Origin: an uncultured Porphyromonadaceae bacterium
Lineage (GTDB): Bacteria > Bacteroidota > Bacteroidia > Bacteroidales > Muribaculaceae
Direction: 5' to 3'
Assembly: GCA_947649495.1 (NCBI GenBank)
Contig: CANSRU010000011.1
Coordinates: 1 to 64,000 of the forward strand
Length of the DNA: 64,000 nt
Under the pieces are notes generated by a model that worked only from the letters and a program-made list of their open reading frames with translations, was not told the DNA's origin and did no database searches. Position 1 is the first letter of the stretch, and each line of letters begins with the position of its first letter. The position numbers were made by a program, and so were the translations under genes. Below are positions 26,801 through 35,272 of the stretch, one piece after another.

Positions 26801-27790
26801 TTATCTTTTCTTAGCCGATATCCACACCTCTCCATTCTCAATCGTATAGATTATAGGGAGAGTGTTGGACAGGATATTGAGAGTGGTATCAATGCTGTCA
26901 TATTTCATCGCCGCACCTGAATATGTGGCATTTGAACTAACATTGTCCTTTACATGCACTTTCATACCATATAGACGCTCGAGCGCCGAGGCAATCTGAC
27001 GTATAGTGGCATTGCGGAACGGAATGTTGTTGTCGTGCCACACGGCATCGAGCGGTGTGTCGGTATCGTTGACCGTAAGGAGACGGCCTTTGGGATCGTA
27101 AGTGGCTTTCTGTCCCGGAGTAAGCATCACACAACCGTCGCCCTCCGTTTCATTGACCTTGACACTCCCCTCCACCAGACTCACAAAGCTGAAAGCATCG
27201 CCTTGACTGCTGCGGAACGTAAATTTAGTTCCAAGCACGGTTACGTCGAGGTATTCACCATCGACAGTGAACGGGTGCGCCTCGTCGCGCTCCACCTCAA
27301 AATATGCCTCTCCATGAAGCGACACACTGCGGTTGGAAGCAAACGTTTCGGGATATTCAATAGTGGAATATTTATTGAGCCACACTTTGGAGCCATCGGG
27401 CAGAACGGCCTCAACCGGCGATGCCGCAGCCGTGAGCGTGACCATCTGAGTCTGTGTCGACATGATAAAAGGCATGGCGACAGCCACCAGCAACGCCACC
27501 GTTGCAGCCACCGCACCACCCCACAGCCATTTCCGGCGGCGCCGCGCCCGGGATATTCCCTCCTCGGCTGCAATGCGCCGGCAAAGCCTGGCGTAAGCCT
27601 TGTCACGCTCCGCGCATGAGGCATCTGAACCATAGCCGTCACGGGCAATAACATCGGCACGCTCAAGATCGAACAGCAGGCGGGCATTGTCGGGCGACCG
27701 GGATATCCAGTCGTTTATTTCGGCCAACTCGCTGTCGGAGCATTGCGAAGTGAGAAAGCGCGTAAGTATATCTTCTGATAATTTGGTCAT
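26801..27790 (-). CDS. FecR-family anti-sigma factor
   Basis: The Met at 27790 is preferred to the track start (MTKLSEDILTRFLTSQCSDSEL is the family N-terminus), giving 329 residues. Cytoplasmic sigma-binding part ~1-85; an Arg-rich stop (ARRRRKW) before a single membrane helix ~90-112 (GGAVAATVALLVAVAMPFI); periplasmic FecR domain ~125-225 (VEAVLPDGSKVWLNKYSTIEYP, GEAYFEVERDEAHPFTV, VLGTKFTF); C-terminal DUF4974 domain ~255-325 (IRQIASALERLYGMKVHV). It should hold the ECF sigma factor inactive until the SusC STN domain signals that substrate is bound. It lies 62 nt after the sigma gene. Confidence 0.93.
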   Translation of the reverse strand: MTKLSEDILTRFLTSQCSDSELAEINDWISRSPDNARLLFDLERADVIARDGYGSDASCAERDKAYARLCRRIAAEEGISRARRRRKWLWGGAVAATVALLVAVAMPFIMSTQTQMVTLTAAASPVEAVLPDGSKVWLNKYSTIEYPETFASNRSVSLHGEAYFEVERDEAHPFTVDGEYLDVTVLGTKFTFRSSQGDAFSFVSLVEGSVKVNETEGDGCVMLTPGQKATYDPKGRLLTVNDTDTPLDAVWHDNNIPFRNATIRQIASALERLYGMKVHVKDNVSSNATYSGAAMKYDSIDTTLNILSNTLPIIYTIENGEVWISAKKR

Positions 27791-27852
27791 GATAAAAATT
27801 GGCGTTCTAAGTATATTTAACACCAAAAGTGGGAAATATACTTAACGCATGA

Positions 27853-28416
27853 TTAAAAAAACGTATTAATGAACAACAAAAAGAACAAATAGCGCAATTT
27901 TTCGCGCAAAATGCGCAGTGCTTTATAAATATGGGCGTCGACCGTGCGCACCGAGACACCCATGGCATCGGCAATATCGCGATTGCGCAGACCGTGGATA
28001 TAGCTCAACTTGAATGCCTCCCGGCATTTATCGGGCAATTCGCTTATAGCCACATCTATCTGACGCCGCATCTCCTCACGCTCGATATCGACAGACTGAT
28101 CGGCCTCGGTGAGAAGATGCTCCATACGCATGGAATCGATTGATTCCAACAAATCTATCCTCAATGAATCAGCGCCACGACCACGCAACACATTAAGCGA
28201 ACGGGTCGATACAGCCTGATAAAGATAGCCGGATATGTTTCCGCTGAAATCTATGCGGTTTCGGTTCTGCCAAAGTTCGAAAAACACATCCTCCACCACA
28301 TCCGCGGCATCGTCGTCGCTGTCAAGAAAACGGCGCGCATGAACTCGGAGGCGCGTATAGTACGTCTCAAAAAGATGGCGGTAATATTCTGATATGTCTA
28401 ATTCTTCGGAATCCAA
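27853..28416 (-). CDS. ECF RNA polymerase sigma factor of the PUL
   Basis: A 187-residue sigma-70 family protein of the Bacteroidetes FecI-like group. Region 2 is at ~10-80 (YYRHLFETYYTRLRVHARRFL, DAADVVEDVFFELWQNR) and region 4 at ~125-180 (ELPDKCREAFKLSYIHGLRNRDIADAMG with the HTH SVRTVDAHIYKALRILREKL). The hydrophobic tail (FFLLFINTFF) is unusual but seen in relatives. The start appears to be TTG at 28416; an ATG 8 nt upstream is out of frame and an in-frame stop lies just before. It pairs with the FecR anti-sigma and the STN-bearing SusC, and is predicted to activate the PUL. Confidence 0.92.
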   Translation of the reverse strand: MDSEELDISEYYRHLFETYYTRLRVHARRFLDSDDDAADVVEDVFFELWQNRNRIDFSGNISGYLYQAVSTRSLNVLRGRGADSLRIDLLESIDSMRMEHLLTEADQSVDIEREEMRRQIDVAISELPDKCREAFKLSYIHGLRNRDIADAMGVSVRTVDAHIYKALRILREKLRYLFFLLFINTFF

Positions 28417-28621
28417 TGTTTCATGGCACGCACAAGGTCATTATAATATTGTCAGGGTGCGCAGCTGTTTGAATTTCACCTTATGTTCCTGTACGCCGCA
28501 AAATTATAAAAAATGTGAAAAATTACCCCCCCCAATTGTTAAATCATATTAACAGACCTATATAACATAGGCCACCCATACTTAGTACAGGCAGCCTATA
28601 TATATTATATATAAGGTGTAT

Positions 28622-28753
28622 CTAACGGCCCATCTCAAAGACAAACCCGTTATCGTCGAAACCATCCGGAGCCACGATGTAAAAATATATCATGCGATGG
28701 CTCGGTTCGTCACCCTGTATACGATTATCCAACAATGGATTACTTTTGGCTAT
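28622..28753 (-). pseudogene. Coding-like remnant or frameshifted tail of the phosphodiesterase gene
   Basis: This lies in the 323-nt gap between the sigma factor and the phosphodiesterase gene and is too short for the track. In the frame one base off the phosphodiesterase, 43 sense codons run to a TAG and read like real protein: NPLLDNRIQGDEPSHRM, then FYIVAPDGFDDNGFVFEMGR. There is no good start codon, and the frame overlaps the last codons of the upstream gene. It is either the original C-terminus of that gene, cut off by a 1-nt frameshift, or a decayed fragment of another gene. The rest of the gap (28430-28620) is AT-rich with nothing recognisable. Confidence 0.4.
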
Positions 28754-29639
28754 TCAGAAAGATTGAATAAGGGACGCGACCTCGCCATATAGTATCAGGG
28801 GTGAGGCCGAGTATATGTGCCATGAGCGGGGTTATGTCGGTTGACATTACCAATTCTGGAATCTGGTATCCATGCTTGATACCTTTTCCCCACACCACCA
28901 ACGGTGACAGCATCTCAGACATTGAGGTGCCACCATGATTTTTATCCAGGCCACCATGGTCGGCCGTTATCACAAACACCGTATCGTCTATTATGCCGGC
29001 CTCCTCCACTGCCTTGACTATCCGGGCTATGCAGCTGTCAAGATACGTCATCATCCCATAATATTCCGCAGACCCCCAACCGGTATCGTGCCCGGGATGG
29101 TCGGGACGGTCAAAAACCACAGCTATCAATTCGGGACGGTTGGCACGTATGTAATCACATGCCCGCTGTGTTATATTTTCAAGAGTGGGCTGCTCGAAAT
29201 GGTTGAGCGACAATGTATCCACAAGATGTTTTATACCGTCCCATTCAGCAAACAGCGCGAGGTTGGCATCGGGGTTCTCGTTTCTCGCCACCTGAAATAT
29301 AGTAGGCAGTATGCCATTTTTCTTCACCGCTCCGGCAGGTTGCTCAAGTTCGGGTGTTTTTGAACCCCATTGCAGGTATCCATGTACCTCCGTAGGCACC
29401 CCCATGAATATCGAGGCCCAGTTGATGGCACTTGACGATGGCAACACACTGCGTTTGCTCAACGTCAGGGCGCCCTCCGACGCAAGTTTCTTCACTGTGG
29501 GCATATCCGATTTTTCGTAAGTATTTGCAGCCCACCCGTCAAGACCGATAAACACCACATGACCCGCTACATTGTCCGTAGCACCACACGCGAACCACAC
29601 CATAAGCATGGCCGCGACTGTACTTAAAAATCTAACCAT
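28740..29639 (-). CDS. Exported alkaline-phosphatase-superfamily phosphodiesterase
   Basis: A 299-residue protein with a signal peptide (VRFLSTVAAMLMVWFACGA). It belongs to the type I phosphodiesterase/nucleotide pyrophosphatase group of the alkaline phosphatase superfamily: VVFIGLDGWAANTYEKSDMPTV gives the first metal aspartate, SSAINWASIFMGVPTEVHGY the nucleophile region, VFDRPDHPGHDTGWG the second metal site and VFVITADHGGLDKNHGG the third. All metal ligands appear present. The nucleophile position, usually Thr or Ser before an Asn/Trp-like context, is not certain by eye. Substrate unknown. It may be truncated at the C-terminus, because a coding-like stretch follows in another frame. It has its own promoter and looks monocistronic. 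Confidence 0.8.
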   Translation of the reverse strand: MVRFLSTVAAMLMVWFACGATDNVAGHVVFIGLDGWAANTYEKSDMPTVKKLASEGALTLSKRSVLPSSSAINWASIFMGVPTEVHGYLQWGSKTPELEQPAGAVKKNGILPTIFQVARNENPDANLALFAEWDGIKHLVDTLSLNHFEQPTLENITQRACDYIRANRPELIAVVFDRPDHPGHDTGWGSAEYYGMMTYLDSCIARIVKAVEEAGIIDDTVFVITADHGGLDKNHGGTSMSEMLSPLVVWGKGIKHGYQIPELVMSTDITPLMAHILGLTPDTIWRGRVPYSIFLNSQK

Positions 29640-29673
29640 ATCTTTACTCTTTTGTATAATTATTCAGCAAGTA

Positions 29674-29704
29674 CAAAGATACAAAGAGCGTGGATAGAAT
29701 ACAA
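29674..29704 (-). promoter_or_regulatory. Promoter of the phosphodiesterase gene
   Basis: On the minus strand, TTG (29704-29702), 20 nt, then TATCTTTG (29681-29674). Confidence 0.75.
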
Positions 29705-29715
29705 GTTTAACGCCA

Positions 29716-30654
29716 TCAGCGGCGGGCAAGAGACAGGAATGAAGCCGGTATCGGAGTGGCAAACGACATCTCCTTACGTGTTATCGGATGAATGAACCGG
29801 AGTGTCTGCGCATGCAATGCCAACCGGTGTATCGGGCTTGCCGCGGCTCCATATTTGCGGTCGCCCGATATTGGATGTCCGAGATCTTTCATGTGAACAC
29901 GTATCTGATTTTTGCGGCCGGTATCCAGTTCAACCTCAAGCAAAGAGTAATCCCGACCTTTGCGGAGAGTGGAATACCTTGTCACCGCAAGCTGTCCCTC
30001 CTCCTCGTTGTCGGTGGAGTAGACCTCAAACTGCGAATTCTCCACAAGATAACTCCGCACGGTTCCGCAATCCTGTTCAGGAGCGCCCTCCACCACAGCA
30101 AGATACTTTCGGTTCAGCACCATATTGTTCCAGTTGTGCTGCATTCCCTCTTTGGCTTTCTCGTTTTTGGCAAACATCATAAGCCCCGAGGTGTCACGGT
30201 CAAGCCGGTGCACTATAAACAGCTTGTTGAGCGGATTTTTCTTCTTTACGTAATCACGCAGTATTGAATAGGCCGTTCCATCCTTGGTCTTGTCATTGCC
30301 CATTGAAAGCAGACCGTAGCCTTTATTAACCACAATTATATCATCGTCCTCATACACCAGTTTCAAACGGCGGTGATAGAACACATGAAACTCCCGGGTG
30401 AAATTGACCTTCACTACCTGTCCGGGCTCCAACGGCAGGTCAAACTGTCGCTGCGGCATGTCGTCCACCGCCACCTGATTGTGTGCCAGCATCTGCTTAA
30501 TCACTGTACGCTTCACCCCTTCCACGTTGGCAAGGAGAAACTCAAGCAGGGTATACTGTTCGGCAACAGTATACGACTTTATCACATCGGGGCGCACCGG
30601 AGTACGCTTACGACGGGCTGCGGCCCGGTCCTCATTCTTATTTCTTTGAGACAT
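29716..30654 (-). CDS. RluA-family rRNA/tRNA pseudouridine synthase
   Basis: The start is set at Met 30654 (MSQRNKNEDRAAARRKRTPV), 2 nt after the topA stop; the longer track ORF reads into topA. Of 312 residues, a basic N-tail is followed by an S4-like RNA-binding segment (~25-90: TLLEFLLANVEGVKRTVIKQML) and the pseudouridine synthase domain with LYVYEDDDIIVVNKGYGLL-like entry and the catalytic Asp in FIVHRLDRDTSGLMMFAK (residue ~155). The ending GRKNQIRVHMKDLGHPISGDRKYG is characteristic. It isomerises uridine in structured RNA; which position cannot be assigned (RluC/RluD-type likely). Transcriptionally coupled to topA. Confidence 0.9.
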   Translation of the reverse strand: MSQRNKNEDRAAARRKRTPVRPDVIKSYTVAEQYTLLEFLLANVEGVKRTVIKQMLAHNQVAVDDMPQRQFDLPLEPGQVVKVNFTREFHVFYHRRLKLVYEDDDIIVVNKGYGLLSMGNDKTKDGTAYSILRDYVKKKNPLNKLFIVHRLDRDTSGLMMFAKNEKAKEGMQHNWNNMVLNRKYLAVVEGAPEQDCGTVRSYLVENSQFEVYSTDNEEEGQLAVTRYSTLRKGRDYSLLEVELDTGRKNQIRVHMKDLGHPISGDRKYGAAASPIHRLALHAQTLRFIHPITRKEMSFATPIPASFLSLARR

Positions 30655-30656
30655 TC

Positions 30657-32993
30657 TTATTTTTTCTTTCTCGACGTGGCAGTTCTGCGGGAAACCTTCT
30701 TGGGCTGGGCATCCTGCTCTTCGATGAGTTTCATACACTCCTCAAGCGTGAGCGCAGCCGGATCAGTCACAGTCTTTGGTATCTTGTAATTTTGTTTTTT
30801 ATAGGCGATATACACACCGTAGCGGCCGTTGAGTATCTGCAAATCGGCATTGTCGTCAAATGTCTTTACCACCTTCTTGCTGTCAGCATCCCGCTTGGCC
30901 AATATCAGTTCCTGAGCCTCTTCAAGGGTTATAGTCAGCGGATCTTTATCGGATGGTATGGACACAAACTTTCCTGAATGACGCACATACGGACCGAACC
31001 GACCTACAGCTACCGAGACCTCCGCCCCTTCGAAATCACCGAGTGTACGCGGCAAGTCAAACAGTTTCAATGCCTCTTCGAGAGTGATATCAAACACCGA
31101 CTGATCCTTTCGGAGTGAGGCAAAGCGAGGTTTCTCGTCACCGGTGCTGTCGCCAATCTGCACCACCGGGCCGAATCGGCCTATTTTCACCGAAACAGTT
31201 TTTCCGCTTCCGGGCTCAGTGCCGAGCATGCGCTCACCCACCTTATGTTCCAGGCGGGTATCACTTGCCTTTTCCACTTCGGGGTGGAACACCTGATAGA
31301 AATCGCCAATCTCCTTCTGCCATCCGGCATTACCCTCGGCAATCAGGTCAAAACGTTCCTCAAGGTCGGCCGTGAAATTATAGTCAAGTACATTAGGGAA
31401 ATACTGGGTGAGGAATTCATTAACCACCACACCTGTGTCTGTAGGCAACAGTTTGCCCTTGTCAGCACCGACATTAACCGACGATGTATCCGACACAACA
31501 GTTCCATTCTTCAAAGTGAGTGTCACCACTTCATGCTCCTCGCCGGCACGGTCGCCTTTCTCCACGTACTCGCGATGCTGAATGGTCGAGATGGTGGGAG
31601 CGTATGTCGACGGACGTCCGATACCCAGCTCCTCCATTTTCTTTACAAGCGATGCTTCCGTAAAACGCGGTGGATGCTGAGTGTAACGTTCCGATGCACT
31701 TATACCGATGGGAGCAAGTTGTTCTCCCCGCTCCATCAACGGCAGCTGGGAATCGGACATCTCTTCCGACGCATCATCGTGTCCCTCCGAGTACACCCGT
31801 AGGAATCCATCAAACCGCACCACTTCGCCGGTAGCCGTAAAATGCTCCTGACGGGTAGACGGCGTGATTTCCACGGTTGTCTTCTCTATCTCCGCATCGG
31901 CCATCTGCGATGCGATGGTGCGCTTCCATATCAACGCATACAGACGGCGTTCCTGAGGAGTGCCATCTATATCGTGATTGCTTATATATGTGGGGCGTAT
32001 GGCTTCGTGTGCCTCCTGCGCGCCACGCGATTTGGTATGATAATGGCGCACCTTCAGATAATTGTCGCCAAGAGTGTCCTTTATTTCTTCCGATATATTT
32101 TCTATGGCCAATTTCGACAGATTGAGCGAATCGGTACGCATATATGTTATGTGACCGGCCTCGTAAAGTCGTTGGGCCACCATCATGGTCTGCGACACGG
32201 TAAATCCGAGCTTGCGCGAAGCCTCCTGCTGCAGGGTCGATGTGGTGAATGGAGGTGCCGGAGATTTTTTCAGCGGCTTTACCGCCACATCCGTAACCTT
32301 GAATGAGGCATTGGCGCAATCCTCAAGAAATCCTCGCGCCGCAGCCTCATCGGAAAGACGTTTCGGCAACTCGGCTTTCACAGTCTTGCCGATGGTGTTC
32401 TTGAACTGTCCGGTAACACGGAAATATGCCTCGGGGACAAAAGCACGTATCTCATTCTCACGCTCCACTATCAGCCTCACTGCAACCGACTGCACGCGGC
32501 CGGCCGACAATGCCGGCTTGATTTTGCGCCACAGCACAGGCGACAGCTCGAAACCCACAATCCTGTCCAGAACCCTGCGGGCCTGCTGTGCATCGACAAG
32601 ATTCAGGTCTATGCCACGTGGATTCTTAATGGCGTGGAGTATCGCATCTTTGGTTATCTCATGGAACACTATGCGCTTTGTGGTGTCGGGCTGCAACCCG
32701 AGCACCTCATACAGATGCCAGGCTATAGCTTCCCCCTCGCGGTCCTCATCAGATGCGAGCCACACCATCTGTGCCTCCTTTGCCGCTTTGCGCAAGCTTT
32801 TGACAAGTTCCTGCTTGTCGGCCGGAATTTCATATTCCGGTTCAAACTGATGGTCGGTATCTATGCTGAAATCCTTCTTGCGGAGGTCGCGTATGTGTCC
32901 GTAGCTTGACATCACCTTATAGTCCTTGCCAAGAAATTTCTCTATCGTCTTGGCCTTGGCCGGCGATTCCACTATTACCAGATTCTTTATCAT
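30657..32993 (-). CDS. topA: DNA topoisomerase I
   Basis: A type IA topoisomerase of 778 residues that relaxes negative supercoils. TOPRIM domain at the N-terminus (NLVIVESPAKAKTIEKFLG; LASDEDREGEAIAWHL with the metal-binding DxD/E). The catalytic tyrosine is in ITYMRTDS (residue ~295), followed by SRGAQEAHEAIRPT. The C-terminus carries three degenerate topoisomerase repeat modules without zinc cysteines (IGRFGPVVQIGD, VGRFGPYVRHSGKF, NGRYGVYIAYKKQ), then a very basic tail (KKVSRRTATSRKKK). This zinc-free form is common in Bacteroidetes. The rluA-type gene follows at 2 nt. Confidence 0.97.
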   Translation of the reverse strand: MIKNLVIVESPAKAKTIEKFLGKDYKVMSSYGHIRDLRKKDFSIDTDHQFEPEYEIPADKQELVKSLRKAAKEAQMVWLASDEDREGEAIAWHLYEVLGLQPDTTKRIVFHEITKDAILHAIKNPRGIDLNLVDAQQARRVLDRIVGFELSPVLWRKIKPALSAGRVQSVAVRLIVERENEIRAFVPEAYFRVTGQFKNTIGKTVKAELPKRLSDEAAARGFLEDCANASFKVTDVAVKPLKKSPAPPFTTSTLQQEASRKLGFTVSQTMMVAQRLYEAGHITYMRTDSLNLSKLAIENISEEIKDTLGDNYLKVRHYHTKSRGAQEAHEAIRPTYISNHDIDGTPQERRLYALIWKRTIASQMADAEIEKTTVEITPSTRQEHFTATGEVVRFDGFLRVYSEGHDDASEEMSDSQLPLMERGEQLAPIGISASERYTQHPPRFTEASLVKKMEELGIGRPSTYAPTISTIQHREYVEKGDRAGEEHEVVTLTLKNGTVVSDTSSVNVGADKGKLLPTDTGVVVNEFLTQYFPNVLDYNFTADLEERFDLIAEGNAGWQKEIGDFYQVFHPEVEKASDTRLEHKVGERMLGTEPGSGKTVSVKIGRFGPVVQIGDSTGDEKPRFASLRKDQSVFDITLEEALKLFDLPRTLGDFEGAEVSVAVGRFGPYVRHSGKFVSIPSDKDPLTITLEEAQELILAKRDADSKKVVKTFDDNADLQILNGRYGVYIAYKKQNYKIPKTVTDPAALTLEECMKLIEEQDAQPKKVSRRTATSRKKK

Positions 32994-33045
32994 TGTTTAC
33001 GAATAGTTTCGCGTGATTATGTAAGAGTTATGTGAATTTCGGCGA

Positions 33046-33053
33046 CAAAATTA
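33046..33053 (-). promoter_or_regulatory. -7 box of topA
   Basis: TAATTTTG on the minus strand, 53 nt before the topA ATG. No clear -33 at 20 nt. Confidence 0.5.
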
Positions 33054-33168
33054 GAAAAAGAAATCCACAAATATCTTAACACATTATTAAATTTAACACA
33101 CCGCCTACCCTCTAAAGATTATATCTTTAAAGGACAATAAGATTTAACACTTCGGTGCGTCGGGCGCC

Positions 33169-33729
33169 TTAATATTTATATAGCATACCCTGTGCTACCG
33201 CTCCAGCGGCCTCAGCACCTTTCGATGCCTCCACTATTGCAAGGGCGAATGCAAATGTGCTTGCCGGACCGTTGCCGGTTATCACATTTCCGTCACGCAC
33301 CACCCTCTCACCGGTCATCTCGGCCTCGGTTGTAGCCAGGGACTCCATACCAGGATAGCATGTGGCCTTGCGTCCGTCTATTATGCCGAGCGGCGACAGC
33401 ACCAACGCGGGCGACGCGCAGATTGCGGCTATTTTTCCACCGGCGGCATTATGGTTGCGCAGCATTTCGCTCAGTTTGCCGCAGGCTGCAAGATTGGTCG
33501 CTCCGGGCATACCGCCGGGGCATATCAGCCACGAGTCAGTTTCAGGAAGCTCCACATTATTTATTACTGTGTCAGCCGTAACCTTCACGCCGTGGGCGCC
33601 TGTCACTTCGGCTACCGGATTTATCGACACTGTCTTCACATTCATTTCCGCCCGGCGCAGAACATCCACCGTAGCCAGTGCCTCGACTTCCTCAAAGCCA
33701 TTGGCAAGGAAAATATAAGATTCTTGCAT
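33169..33729 (-). CDS. DJ-1/PfpI family protein
   Basis: A 186-residue class I glutamine amidotransferase-like protein of the DJ-1/ThiJ/PfpI superfamily. The N-terminal conserved Glu is in FLANGFEEVEALATVDVLRRA, the glycine-rich block is LICPGGMPGATNL, and the nucleophile elbow is AAICASPALVL with Cys at about residue 106, followed by a conserved YPGMES. DJ-1 relatives act as stress-protective chaperones, deglycases or glyoxalases; the precise activity is unsettled in the family. It is monocistronic, and its promoter is back to back with apbE. Confidence 0.9.
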   Translation of the reverse strand: MQESYIFLANGFEEVEALATVDVLRRAEMNVKTVSINPVAEVTGAHGVKVTADTVINNVELPETDSWLICPGGMPGATNLAACGKLSEMLRNHNAAGGKIAAICASPALVLSPLGIIDGRKATCYPGMESLATTEAEMTGERVVRDGNVITGNGPASTFAFALAIVEASKGAEAAGAVAQGMLYKY

Positions 33730-33758
33730 GATTGTCTGTTTTTATGGTCTGTTTGATG

Positions 33759-33766
33759 CAAAACTA
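33759..33766 (-). promoter_or_regulatory. -7 box of the DJ-1 gene
   Basis: TAGTTTTG on the minus strand, 29 nt before the ATG. It is divergent from, and 24 nt away from, the apbE -7 box. Confidence 0.5.
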
Positions 33767-33789
33767 ATAAAAAGTAGTGGATTTATAAC

Positions 33790-33797
33790 TACCTTTG
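33790..33797 (+). promoter_or_regulatory. -7 box of apbE
   Basis: TACCTTTG, 16 nt before the ATG. Confidence 0.55.
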
Positions 33798-33813
33798 CGC
33801 ACAATAAGTTCAC

Positions 33814-34809
33814 ATGACAACGCGACTGACATCAACAATCATGGCTGTCGCTGCCGTAATCCTGTTGGCAGGATGCGGCGGCAGCAGAGACACGGACTAC
33901 CGGAAAGCCGAAGGCATCGTATGGGCCACCACCTATCACATCACCTACCGTAGCCCGCTGGACCTTGACGATTCGCTCCAGATTGTATTCAGACAAGTCG
34001 AGGAGTCGCTGTCGCCTTTTGACCCCACATCGACTGTATCACGCATAAACCGTGGGGAGTCTGCCATTACCGACACTATGTTCCGGCACATATTCAACGC
34101 TTCGTGCCAAGTCAATGCCATAAGCCACGGGGCGTTTGACCCAACGGTGGCTCCGCTCGTCAACCTGTGGGGATTCGGCTACCGCGAGCATGGCGGAGAG
34201 CCTACCGACGCTCAGATTGACAGCGCCCTTCAGCTTGTCGGGATAGACCGCTGCCACTTGGACAAAGATAAGTTAGTGAAACAACATCCCGGCATCGAGT
34301 TCAACTTCAGCGCAATCACCAAAGGCTACGGATGCGACATGATAGGTGAGATGCTGCGCCGCAACGGATGTACAGACTATATGGTGGAAATTGGCGGGGA
34401 AGTGGCGGTCTCAGGCTCAAACCCGCACGGAACACCTTGGCGCATAATGATTGATTCTCCCGACGAATCAAATCGCGAAGTGCGGCACCGGCGTCTGGCT
34501 GTGGCCGAGATAACCGACTGCGGAGTGGCCACCTCGGGCAACTACCGCAATTACCGCGACACAGGTTCCGGTAAAGCATGGCACACCATAAGCCCCGTCA
34601 CCGGCCGGCCGGCAATTACCACCACTGTAAGTGCCACTGTAGTCGCGCCATCAGCCATGCTCGCCGACGCTCTTGCCACAGCATGCATGGCTATGCCTCT
34701 TGATTCGGCAAAAGCTATGATTGAACGGCTGCCAGGCACCTCGGCGCTACTCGTTGAACGCCGCGACTCATCATTGCAAGTCACAATCACCCCCGGATTT
34801 CCGATATAA
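33814..34809 (+). CDS. apbE: FAD:protein FMN transferase
   Basis: A 331-residue lipoprotein (lipobox ILLAGC, residues ~17-21) that covalently attaches FMN to threonine of target flavoproteins such as NqrB/C and RnfG/D. Conserved blocks: VEESLSPFDPTSTVSRIN; SHGAFDPTVAPLVNLWGFG; FNFSAITKGYGCDMIGEML; MVEIGGEVAVSG; VATSGNYRNY; and the metal-binding HTISPVTGRP near residue 265. Length and order fit ApbE. It would sit on the outer face of the inner membrane or in the periplasm. No Nqr/Rnf operon lies in the window. The amidase gene follows after 56 nt with its own promoter. Confidence 0.95.
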   Translation: MTTRLTSTIMAVAAVILLAGCGGSRDTDYRKAEGIVWATTYHITYRSPLDLDDSLQIVFRQVEESLSPFDPTSTVSRINRGESAITDTMFRHIFNASCQVNAISHGAFDPTVAPLVNLWGFGYREHGGEPTDAQIDSALQLVGIDRCHLDKDKLVKQHPGIEFNFSAITKGYGCDMIGEMLRRNGCTDYMVEIGGEVAVSGSNPHGTPWRIMIDSPDESNREVRHRRLAVAEITDCGVATSGNYRNYRDTGSGKAWHTISPVTGRPAITTTVSATVVAPSAMLADALATACMAMPLDSAKAMIERLPGTSALLVERRDSSLQVTITPGFPI

Positions 34810-34850
34810 CAAAAGTGTAAATTCACACCCATGGCCCTCTATATGTGCTG

Positions 34851-34858
34851 TAACTTTG
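34851..34858 (+). promoter_or_regulatory. -7 box of the amidase gene
   Basis: TAACTTTG ending 7 nt before the amidase ATG. The mRNA is expected to begin at or next to the start codon. Confidence 0.6.
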
Positions 34859-34865
34859 CAGTGTT

Positions 34866-35270
34866 ATGAGGAGGATTGACAAAATTATAATTCATTGTTC
34901 GGCCACACCGGCGGGACGCAATGTTACAGTAGCCGAGATAGACAGATGGCATCGCGAACGAGGATTCAACGGCATAGGCTACCATTATGTGATAATGCTT
35001 GACGGCACTGTGTGTAAGGGACGCGACATAGCTATAGCCGGTGCGCATTGCAAGGGGCACAATGCGCATTCCATAGGCATCTGCTATGTAGGAGGATGTG
35101 ATGCACGCATGCAGCCGGCCGACACACGGACACCGGCTCAGAAACACGCTCTTTCAAGACTTGTCGCGGAACTGTCTGGCAGATATCCTGACGCGACAAT
35201 ACACGGACATCGGGAGTTTGCCGCAAAGGCTTGCCCATGTTTCGATGCCGCAAAAGAGTATGGCAATTAG
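34866..35270 (+). CDS. N-acetylmuramoyl-L-alanine amidase (T7 lysozyme-like)
   Basis: A 134-residue amidase_2 domain protein without a signal peptide. Zinc ligands: His in IIIHCSATP (residue ~10) and His/Cys in the C-terminal HGHREFAAKACPCFD (residues ~117-128). Other blocks are IDRWHRERGFNGIGYHYVI and AGAHCKGHNAHSIGICYVGG. It is the phage T7 lysozyme type that cleaves the amide bond between MurNAc and the stem peptide. Small versions are common in Bacteroidetes genomes and prophages; here there are no other phage genes, so it is probably a domesticated or housekeeping gene. The start is fixed by the conserved IDKIIIHCSAT. Convergent with the HD gene, stops 3 nt apart. Confidence 0.9.
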   Translation: MRRIDKIIIHCSATPAGRNVTVAEIDRWHRERGFNGIGYHYVIMLDGTVCKGRDIAIAGAHCKGHNAHSIGICYVGGCDARMQPADTRTPAQKHALSRLVAELSGRYPDATIHGHREFAAKACPCFDAAKEYGN

Positions 35271-35272
35271 GT

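Noticed and set aside
28422-28424. ATG as the sigma-factor start
   Set aside because: It is out of frame with the sigma factor, so the TTG at 28416 is the more likely start.
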